DNA of 8,499 bases, from NCBI GenBank assembly GCA_001873675.1, contig MNZP01000038.1, forward strand, positions 1 to 8,499, given 5' to 3'. The translations under genes were made by a program, and so were the position numbers. This DNA is from Syntrophaceae bacterium CG2_30_49_12. GTDB taxonomy: Bacteria; Desulfobacterota; Syntrophia; Syntrophales; CG2-30-49-12. Positions 1 to 5,508 of this stretch are shown here, piece after piece. The notes beneath the pieces were generated by a model, which worked only from the letters and a program-made list of their open reading frames with translations, was not told the DNA's origin and searched no databases. Numbering within the stretch: the stretch's first letter is position 1; the number at the start of each line of letters is the position of its first letter.

Positions 1-229
1 GAACAATACAAGGGGTTAGTATGCCTATTTTATGATAATATACCATTAACATTGATCTCAGTAAGGCTCGTCTGAAGGTTTTGGGGGTATGTGACACTAC
101 TATCCCTCATGAATCAGGCTGCTCTCCTGAAATTTTGCCCTGAAATCACCCCTCAGAGCAGAGGATGAACTACATTTTCCGATCCCAAAAAACATTGGCC
201 AGATTTAGGTAACATGTTTTATGTTGAGC
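1..229. other. Non-coding flank of the transposase remnant
   Basis: I see no credible gene here on either strand. The stretch is more AT-rich than the genes that follow. It holds a 7-bp inverted repeat (ctgctct at 119-125, agagcag at 155-161) with a 29-base loop, and an 8-bp direct repeat (cctgaaat at 126-133 and 139-146). It lies downstream of the broken transposase, where the rest of that gene would be expected, but no frame resumes the family's conserved sequence. It is therefore either unrelated flanking DNA or decayed beyond recognition by eye. Confidence 0.5.
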
Positions 230-239
230 TCAACATAAA
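218..239. repeat. 22-bp perfect palindrome at the transposase break point
   Basis: The sequence tttatgttgag followed by ctcaacataaa is a perfect inverted repeat without a spacer, centred between 228 and 229. It overlaps the last codons and the TGA stop of the truncated transposase, exactly where the reading frame departs from the family's conserved NHYHLL sequence. REP-associated transposases act on palindromic sequences, so this may be an element terminus, or a repeat into which the gene was deleted or recombined. That role is inference; the palindrome itself is directly visible. Confidence 0.75.
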
Positions 240-421
240 TAGTGATTGGTCATCTGGCACCAAGCATGGCATGCCCAATTGAACCGTTTACAAACGTAAC
301 CGAAAATTTCCAGCCATACGTACCGATCTCCCTCGCAGAGGAAAATGTCCTCGCGATGATCACCGCGCGAGGTTACATGATAGAGACCGCCCGCCAGTTC
401 AATTCTTAAAGGCCTTGCCAT
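230..421 (-). pseudogene. Truncated REP-associated (Y1/IS200-like) transposase
   Basis: This 63-codon fragment begins MARPLRIELAGGLYHVTSRG, the typical N-terminus of REP-associated tyrosine transposases of the Y1/HUH superfamily, which nick and rejoin single-stranded DNA at palindromic repeats. The match continues to CHAWCQMTNHY, where the family reads NHYHLL. Here the frame goes to Leu-Cys-stop, so the second His of the HUH metal-binding motif is lost, along with everything after it, including the catalytic Tyr expected in the second half. Complete relatives are usually well over 150 residues. The start is the ATG at 421, agreeing with the family's MARPLR start; no strong ribosome site precedes it. 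It should be inactive. It lies downstream of guaA on the same strand and has no evident link to it. Confidence 0.85.
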
Positions 422-453
422 AGTTTTACCATAGCAGAAAAATTGTTGAATTG

Positions 454-481
454 CAAGACCTGACCCCTATCCTCCTATCCT
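454..481 (-). repeat. Transposase-associated end motif plus 8-bp tandem repeat
   Basis: On the minus strand this reads GGGGTCAGGTCTTGC, about 35 bases upstream of the transposase ATG. From memory, this motif commonly lies in front of such transposases in deltaproteobacterial genomes and may mark the element's outer end. Directly outside it is a perfect 8-bp tandem duplication, cctatcct at 466-473 and 474-481, then an A-rich stretch leading to the guaA stop. The duplication could be an insertion scar or chance. No second copy of the end motif is visible in the left flank, so the element cannot be delimited on both sides. Confidence 0.5.
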
Positions 482-494
482 CTACAAAAAAAGA

Positions 495-2021
495 TTACTC
501 CCACTCAATCGTACTGGGTGGTTTTGAACTGATGTCATAGACGACTCGGTTTACACCCCTCACCTCATTGATGATGCGGTTAGAGACCCTGCCGAGAAGG
601 TCATAGGGGAGCCTGGCCCAGTCCGCCGTCATGGCATCGTCACTCGTTACGGCGCGTATAGCCACGACATGCTCATAAGTTCTCTGATCTCCCATAATTC
701 CCACCGTCCTCAGCGGCAGGAGGACGGCAAAGGACTGCCATAACTTACGGTAGAGGTTATTCCCCCTTATCTCTTCAAGGAGAATGGCATTTACCTTACG
801 CAGGATGGAAAGCCTTCGCCTGGTAACCTCGCCGATAATACGCACAGCGAGACCGGGACCGGGAAAAGGCTGTCTCCAGATGATATCGTCGGGGAGACCA
901 AGTTCTTTACCCAGGATGCGCACTTCATCCTTGAAGAGGTGCTTGAGCGGCTCGATGAGTTTCAGACCCATCTTCTGGGGAAGCCCACCCACATTATGGT
1001 GCGATTTAATAACTGCGCTGGGGCCGCCGAATGCCGACCGGGACTCGATGAGATCGGGATAAAGGGTCCCCTGGGCAAGATATTCTGCTCCCTTGATCTT
1101 GCGGGCCTCCCTCTCAAAAACCTCTATAAAAATACGCCCGATAATCTTTCGCTTTCTTTCCGGGTCTAAGACCTTTTTCAAGCCGGCAAGAAACAGTCTC
1201 TGGGCACTGACGATTTTCACGTTAATGTGGAAGCGCTCCCGGAATTCTCTCGCCAGCTTCGTTTCATCCTCTCCCAGAAGACCATTGTCCACGAAGATAC
1301 AGGTAAGATGGTCTCCGATGGCCCGATGGAGCAGCATCGCGGCAACAGAAGAGTCTACGCCACCGCTCAAGCCGAGTATTACCCGCCTGTCACCGACCTG
1401 CGCCCTGATCTCCTCTACGGTATCCCTGACGAAAGACTTCATCGTCCATGTCTTCCGGCAACCGCAGATACGGGAGAGGAAGTTTGCCAGCATCTTCCCT
1501 CCGTCAGAGGTATGGACGACCTCCGGGTGAAACTGCAACCCGTAAAGCCGCCGTGCCGCATTCTCTGCCGCCGCTACCTCTGTATTCTCCGTAGAGGCGG
1601 TAATCTCAAAACCAGAGGGTAGTCTGCCGATAGAATCTCCATGGCTCATCCAGCATCTTGTCTTTTCCTCTATGCCGGAGAATATCCCAGCATGGTGTTT
1701 CAGGTGGAGTTCGGCAAAGCCGTATTCCCGTTTCTCGGCCCTGACCACTTCACCCCCCAGGGCATCAATCATGTACTGCATACCGTAGCAGATACCAAGT
1801 ATCGGTATATTTAAGTCAAAGATACCCCTGTCTACCCGTGGGCTTCTCTCTTCATAGATGCTTGCCGGACCCCCGGACAGGATAATCCCCTCCGGCTGCA
1901 TTGCCTTTATCTTCGCGAGATCTGTCTCCGGGGGGTCGATCTGACAGTACACATGGCGCTCACGGACACGTCTGGCGATAAGCTGATTGTACTGAGAACC
2001 AAAATCAATAACGAGGATCAC
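495..2021 (-). CDS. guaA: GMP synthase (glutamine-hydrolysing)
   Basis: This cytosolic enzyme aminates XMP to GMP using ATP and glutamine, the last step of guanine nucleotide synthesis. At 508 residues it is full length. Residues 1-185 form a class I glutamine amidotransferase with the nucleophile Cys78 in GICYGMQ and the partners His165 and Glu167 in LQFHPEV. From about 200 is the ATP pyrophosphatase domain, with the P-loop SGGVDSS at 219-225 and GTLYPDLIES near 318-327. The C-terminal dimerisation domain has RQPFPGPGLA at 383-392 and ends in the characteristic PPSTIEWE. No key residue is missing. The start is a GTG overlapping the carA stop, with GAGG eight bases upstream, so translation is probably coupled to carA. 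A run of seven T follows the stop, but I see no convincing terminator hairpin. Confidence 0.98.
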   Translation of the reverse strand: MILVIDFGSQYNQLIARRVRERHVYCQIDPPETDLAKIKAMQPEGIILSGGPASIYEERSPRVDRGIFDLNIPILGICYGMQYMIDALGGEVVRAEKREYGFAELHLKHHAGIFSGIEEKTRCWMSHGDSIGRLPSGFEITASTENTEVAAAENAARRLYGLQFHPEVVHTSDGGKMLANFLSRICGCRKTWTMKSFVRDTVEEIRAQVGDRRVILGLSGGVDSSVAAMLLHRAIGDHLTCIFVDNGLLGEDETKLAREFRERFHINVKIVSAQRLFLAGLKKVLDPERKRKIIGRIFIEVFEREARKIKGAEYLAQGTLYPDLIESRSAFGGPSAVIKSHHNVGGLPQKMGLKLIEPLKHLFKDEVRILGKELGLPDDIIWRQPFPGPGLAVRIIGEVTRRRLSILRKVNAILLEEIRGNNLYRKLWQSFAVLLPLRTVGIMGDQRTYEHVVAIRAVTSDDAMTADWARLPYDLLGRVSNRIINEVRGVNRVVYDISSKPPSTIEWE

Positions 2022-2033
2022 GGTGTTTTCCTC
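2018..2033 (-). promoter_or_regulatory. GTGA stop-start overlap and ribosome site of guaA
   Basis: On the minus strand the carA stop TGA (2020-2018) and the guaA start GTG (2021-2019) share four bases, GTGA. A GAGG ribosome site (2033-2030) lies eight bases before the GTG, inside the last codons of carA. The guaA start is therefore GTG, not ATG. The arrangement is typical of translational coupling, giving linked output of the two amidotransferase proteins. Confidence 0.85.
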
Positions 2034-3160
2034 ATAAACCGGACAAATTTCTCAAAGAGATAAGTGACATCGTGTGGACCGGGCGCCGCCTCCGGATGGT
2101 ATTGCACGCTGAAGGCATCAAGAGCGGGAATGGAGATGCCTTCAGAGGTATTATCATTTAAGTTATTGTAGGTCTTTTCTAAATCCTGCGGAAGGGATTC
2201 CGGCAGGACGACAAAACCATGGTTCTGCGAGGTGATCTCGATACGTCCCGTTTGCCGGTTTTTGACCGGCTGATTGATACCGTGATGGCCGAACTTAAGT
2301 TTCTCTGTCCTGCCCCCCAGGGCCTGCCCCAGAATCTGATGTCCCAGGCAGATACCGAAAAGGGGAACCTTCCCAAGCATCCTGCGAACCACCTCAACGA
2401 TATAGGGCAGAGCAGCCGGATCGCCGGGCCCGTTGGAAAGGAGCACACCATCGGGCTTATAGGAAAGAATTTCCCCCTCGGAGGCCGTGGCGGGCAAGAC
2501 AAAGACATCACAACCACAGTTTTCAAGATTACGGAGGATATTGTATTTGACACCGCAGTCGAGAACGACAACCCGCAACCGTCCCTCCTGGGATTGTCCT
2601 TTCCCTTTCCCGACCGGTTGCGGCGCCCCGTCTTTCCATAGATAGGGCTGCTTGCAGGTGACCTCTTTGACCAGGTCCCTGCCGACCAGACCGGGATATG
2701 CCCGTACACGCTCCAGTAAAAGATCGGTATCATCCGTCTCGGTGGAAAGTATACCGCGCATGGCGCCTTCCTGTCTGATACGTCGGGTCAGGGCCCTTGT
2801 ATCAATCCCTTCGATGCCGATCTTATGATGTTCCTCCAGGAAGGATTTTAAACTTTGCCGGTTGCGCCAATTACTCGGAAATGGCTGATATTCCCTCACG
2901 ATAAATCCTTCGAGGTAGATGTCGCCCGACTCCATATCATCAGGGTTGATCCCGTAATTACCGATCAAAGGATAGGTCATGGTGACAAGCTGTCCCTTGT
3001 AGGAGGGATCGGTGATAATCTCCTGGTAACCGGTCATCCCGGTATTGAAGACCACCTCTCCCATAGCCTCGCCGCATCCGGCAAAGGCATATCCCCGGTA
3101 CACACTTCCATCTTCCAGAACCAGCAGGGCCGCCGATTGCTGTTGCTTTAACAGCGGCAT
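2018..3160 (-). CDS. carA: Carbamoyl-phosphate synthetase small (glutaminase) subunit
   Basis: CarA hydrolyses glutamine and passes ammonia through a tunnel to CarB, which makes carbamoyl phosphate for pyrimidine and arginine synthesis. The 380-residue length is normal. The N-terminal CPSase small-chain domain (about 10-140) shows GEVVFNTGMTGYQEIITDPS and GNYGIN. The class I amidotransferase domain (from about 195) shows SNGPGDP at 242-248, the nucleophile Cys271 in GICLGHQ, and His355 and Glu357 in VQYHPEA. A KGKGQSQEG linker separates the domains. The ATG start follows AAGGAGG (3173-3167) by six bases, a strong ribosome site. The partner carB is absent here: carA is followed directly by guaA, so the large subunit must be encoded elsewhere. 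Expression probably starts from the promoter at 3255-3283 and passes through a structured leader. Confidence 0.97.
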   Translation of the reverse strand: MPLLKQQQSAALLVLEDGSVYRGYAFAGCGEAMGEVVFNTGMTGYQEIITDPSYKGQLVTMTYPLIGNYGINPDDMESGDIYLEGFIVREYQPFPSNWRNRQSLKSFLEEHHKIGIEGIDTRALTRRIRQEGAMRGILSTETDDTDLLLERVRAYPGLVGRDLVKEVTCKQPYLWKDGAPQPVGKGKGQSQEGRLRVVVLDCGVKYNILRNLENCGCDVFVLPATASEGEILSYKPDGVLLSNGPGDPAALPYIVEVVRRMLGKVPLFGICLGHQILGQALGGRTEKLKFGHHGINQPVKNRQTGRIEITSQNHGFVVLPESLPQDLEKTYNNLNDNTSEGISIPALDAFSVQYHPEAAPGPHDVTYLFEKFVRFMRKTP

Positions 3161-3184
3161 ATGTAGCCTCCTTACCCTTCACCT

Positions 3185-3228
3185 GGAGGGCCACGCTTCG
3201 TCGTGGCCATTAAAAAAGTCCGAAGCGT
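3185..3228 (-). promoter_or_regulatory. carA leader with two mutually exclusive stems
   Basis: Read as carA mRNA, ACGCUUCG (3228-3221) is followed by a run of six U, then GGCCACG (3208-3202), ACGAAG, CGUGGCC (3195-3189) and CUCC. GGCCACG pairs perfectly with CGUGGCC (7 bp, 6-base loop). ACGCUUCG pairs perfectly with CGAAGCGU (3200-3193, 8 bp), which uses three bases of the first stem and its loop, so the two stems exclude each other. CCUCC (3189-3185) is also complementary to GGAGG (3171-3167) in the carA ribosome site. The layout resembles a translation-controlling switch. No U-run follows the hairpin, so it is not an ordinary terminator. The pairing is seen; the regulatory role is inferred. 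Confidence 0.45.
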
Positions 3229-3254
3229 AATGTCTTGGTTTGCCCCCTTCGTTT

Positions 3255-3283
3255 TTTATACGATGCCGCCTTCAGAATATCAA
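3255..3283 (-). promoter_or_regulatory. Predicted sigma70-type promoter of carA-guaA
   Basis: On the minus strand TTGATA (3283-3278) is separated by exactly 17 bases from TATAAA (3260-3255). Each box matches the sigma70 consensus (TTGACA, TATAAT) at five of six positions. Transcription would begin near 3248, giving a leader of nearly 90 bases that contains the alternative stems. The location directly upstream of carA fits. No experimental start site is available. Confidence 0.65.
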
Positions 3284-3290
3284 CGACTAA

Positions 3291-3352
3291 AAACTTGACT
3301 CCCGGGCGCTAAATGTGTCAAGTTTAAGCGCCTTGATGTAAGTTTTCTCAAG
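3291..3352. promoter_or_regulatory. Interleaved inverted repeats between divergent operons
   Basis: Two perfect inverted repeats interlock: aaacttgac (3291-3299) with gtcaagttt (3317-3325), and ggcgct (3305-3310) with agcgcc (3327-3332). A second, shorter pair, cttga (3332-3336) and tcaag (3348-3352), follows, giving four CTTGA/TCAAG half-sites in 59 bases. The region lies upstream of the carA -35 box and before the mutase gene, a good place for a shared operator. A TTGAC sequence occurs on each strand within the long repeat, but no good -10 box lies at the right distance on either, so I cannot assign the plus-strand promoter. As RNA, the two main helices would probably exclude each other, because only one base joins the end of the first to the second. 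Confidence 0.45.
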
Positions 3353-3378
3353 ATGCAAAATGAAGGGGAGGTTATTTA

Positions 3379-5061
3379 ATGTGCAACGAGGATGTGCTAA
3401 AAGAGTTAAAAATCCTTCAGGAAAAATACGAGGAAGAATTACGTCGGATTTTAAGTAAGATACCGGATGCCGAAAAGGAGTACGTCACCTTTTCGGGTTT
3501 AACAGTCAAGCCCCTCTATACACCTTACGATATCGCAAAAACAGATTTTTTGCAGGATATCTCTTTTCCGGGGCAATACCCTTATACACGTTCCGTGTTC
3601 CCCGCCGGCTACCTTTCCCGCCGCCTGAATATAAGGCAGGTTACGGGGGTGGGAACGGCGGAGGAAACCAACAAGAGGTGGAAATTCCTCCTCTCCCACG
3701 GGGCCTCTGCCCTTTCCTTTGTGAAGGATGATGGCTCTGGCGCCCGTGCCGACAGCGACGATGAGAGGGTAAAAGGGTTGGTGGGCAGGTGCGGCGTAGT
3801 CCTGGATACGCTTTATGATTATGAGACCCTCTTCGATGGCATTGACATGACAAAATATCCTGTCCACATGATCACGTCAACAGCCTACGCCCTGGCCTGC
3901 TATCTTATCATTGCCGAGAAACGTGGTATTGATTTCAAGAAACTCAGAGGGAGCATGTCGAACTGGATGAGGCCCGAGAATGAATGTATAGACATGTTGG
4001 AATACTGCACCAGAAACGTGCCTCTGTTCAATATCGGTTATCTCGACATGAGAAATGTGAGGGAAGGCGGCTGCACCGCCGCCCAGGAGATAGCCTTTGG
4101 CGTTGCCACCGCCATGGCGGGAAGCGACGCCCTGATCGCCAAGGGGATCGGCATTGATGATTTTCTCCACCGGGTAACCTGGTTTATAAACTCCGGCCCC
4201 GATTTTTTCGAGGAGGCAGCCAAATTCCGTGCCCTGAGAAGAGTATGGGCCAGGATCTTCCGTGAGCGTTACAACGCTAAAAATCCCTCTTCTCTGCTGT
4301 GCAGGATGCATTGCCAGACCTTCGCCCCCACCCTTACCAAGCAGCAGCCCTTCAACAATCTCATCAGAAGCACAATCTACGCCTTAGCCGCAATTATGGG
4401 CGGCGTTCAGTCCCTCCATGTCAACTCATTTGACGAAGCCCTGGCCATCCCCACGGAATTTTCCGCCCTGCTATCGGTAAGGACGCAGCAGATCATTGAC
4501 CTGGAAACGGGGGTCACAGATGTCATAGATCCCCTCGGCGGCTCGTATTACGTGGAATGGCTTACCAACAAACTGGAAGAAGAAGCTATCTCCATTATTG
4601 ACACCATTCAATCTATGGGAGGCGCCTTCAAGGCGTGGGACTGGATGTGCAATGAGATAAGGAAAGCCGCCATGCGTAGTCAGGAGGAGCTTGATACCGG
4701 CAAAAGGCTACTGGTAGGAGTCAACACCTTGGTGGATGAAGATGACATCCAGACGCGGGCCTTGAAGGTGCTGGATGAACATGCGGATTTTGAATGTATA
4801 TCCGAGTACGATCCCGCCGTGCTTGACAGGCAAATTGCCCGGTTAAACAAGGTAAAGAAGGAACGGGACGAGGTCAAACTGAAGCGGGCGATGAATGTTC
4901 TTCTTGAGGTCTTGCGGGCCGGGGAGAACATGATGCCTCCTCTGATTGAGGCGGTAAAGTGCGGCATGACACAGGGAGAATTTGCCGGGCTCAAGTCGGA
5001 GGCATACAACCAGGCGGGCGAAGGACCCTATCTTTGCAGCCCGCCCATGACGCTCGCCTGA
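3379..5061 (+). CDS. Divergent acyl-CoA mutase large subunit (methylmalonyl-CoA mutase family)
   Basis: This is the CoA-substrate TIM-barrel subunit of a B12-dependent carbon-skeleton mutase, 560 residues, without a fused B12 domain. Family landmarks are PYTRSVFPAGY (69-78), IRQVTG (85-90), ADSDDERV (124-131), REGGCTAAQE (228-237), MHCQT (310-314), HVNSFDE (347-353) and DPLGGSYYVE (384-393). In P. shermanii methylmalonyl-CoA mutase numbering (recalled), the adenosyl-facing Gln330, Asn366 and Glu370 are kept as Gln313, Asn349 and Glu353. CoA-side Arg82 and Arg87 are kept as Arg81 and Arg86. Tyr89 becomes Val88, Gln197 becomes Ser194, His244 becomes Asn226, and about 15 residues including Arg207 are missing after Asn195. 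Methylmalonyl-CoA is thus unlikely as substrate; the real one is unknown. The ATG has AAGGGGAGG seven bases upstream. The B12 subunit follows after 24 bases. Confidence 0.88.
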   Translation: MCNEDVLKELKILQEKYEEELRRILSKIPDAEKEYVTFSGLTVKPLYTPYDIAKTDFLQDISFPGQYPYTRSVFPAGYLSRRLNIRQVTGVGTAEETNKRWKFLLSHGASALSFVKDDGSGARADSDDERVKGLVGRCGVVLDTLYDYETLFDGIDMTKYPVHMITSTAYALACYLIIAEKRGIDFKKLRGSMSNWMRPENECIDMLEYCTRNVPLFNIGYLDMRNVREGGCTAAQEIAFGVATAMAGSDALIAKGIGIDDFLHRVTWFINSGPDFFEEAAKFRALRRVWARIFRERYNAKNPSSLLCRMHCQTFAPTLTKQQPFNNLIRSTIYALAAIMGGVQSLHVNSFDEALAIPTEFSALLSVRTQQIIDLETGVTDVIDPLGGSYYVEWLTNKLEEEAISIIDTIQSMGGAFKAWDWMCNEIRKAAMRSQEELDTGKRLLVGVNTLVDEDDIQTRALKVLDEHADFECISEYDPAVLDRQIARLNKVKKERDEVKLKRAMNVLLEVLRAGENMMPPLIEAVKCGMTQGEFAGLKSEAYNQAGEGPYLCSPPMTLA

Positions 5062-5085
5062 AGGGAAAGGAGTAAAAAAGCAGAC

Positions 5086-5508
5086 ATGGAAAAAGAGCTC
5101 AGGTTTTTGTTGGTAAGGGATGATTACTATCATCAGCGAGGTTACTGGGTAATAGCCGGCGCCATGAGAGATGCGGGGATAGAGGTGATTCTGGGCGGTA
5201 TTCAAACACCGTTAGAGACAGTGGAAACAGCGGTACAAGAGGATGTGGATATCATCGGCTGCCGGATCATGCAGGGAGCGCCAAGTATCGTCATTCCCGT
5301 ACTTTTCGACAAGATGAAGGAGCGGGGCATCGGAGATGTTCCGGTGATTCTTGGCGGCATTATCCCGGAAAAAGACGAGCGCTTACTCAGAGAGCTGGGA
5401 GTAAAAGATATCTTCCATCCCCATACGCCCCTGAAAACGATTGCCGAACGGGTAAAAGCCATCGGGGATGACTATAAGAAACGGAATCCGAAAACTGAGG
5501 AAAAGTAA
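5086..5508 (+). CDS. B12-binding small subunit of the acyl-CoA mutase
   Basis: This 140-residue protein has the size and fold signature of a stand-alone mutase B12 subunit, which holds adenosylcobalamin against the barrel of the partner encoded just upstream. Matches to the family run through RGYWVIAGAMRDAGIEVI, TAVQEDVDIIG, VILGGIIPEKD and GVKDIFHPHTPL. The expected DxHxxG is YYHQRG: axial His16 and Gly19 remain, but the Asp that supports the His is Tyr14 (Asp13 is one place further away). The SxL segment, normally close to LSILSGAH, is CRIMQGAP. The GG motif is intact. AGGAG lies 13 bases before the ATG, which is long, but no other in-frame start is available. The C-terminus overlaps the next reading frame by up to 41 bases. 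Cofactor binding is likely; the catalytic role is inferred from the pairing. Confidence 0.88.
   Translation: MEKELRFLLVRDDYYHQRGYWVIAGAMRDAGIEVILGGIQTPLETVETAVQEDVDIIGCRIMQGAPSIVIPVLFDKMKERGIGDVPVILGGIIPEKDERLLRELGVKDIFHPHTPLKTIAERVKAIGDDYKKRNPKTEEK

Noticed and set aside
484..515. Terminator of guaA at the T7 run
   Set aside because: Only a 4-bp stem (CCCA/TGGG) with an 11-base loop precedes it, separated by seven bases from the T-run; too weak to call.
784..1622. Plus-strand open frames opposite guaA
   Set aside because: They are antisense shadows of a fully conserved gene, with no family resemblance.
3189..3208. Hairpin as a rho-independent terminator
   Set aside because: The T-run lies before the stem in the carA direction and reads as A-run in the other, so neither strand has stem followed by U-run.
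3296..3324. TTGACT-N17-TCAAGT as the mutase operon promoter
   Set aside because: The -35 box is good, but TCAAGT is a poor -10 box and is better explained as part of the inverted repeat.
3291..3333. H-type pseudoknot riboswitch (SAM-II or preQ1-like) before the mutase gene
   Set aside because: The stems are in pseudoknot order, but one base would have to span a 9-bp helix, and the conserved bases of known classes are not present.
3161..3378. Cobalamin riboswitch ahead of the corrinoid enzymes
   Set aside because: The 218-bp gap shows no recognisable B12-box or multi-stem cobalamin aptamer on the plus strand.
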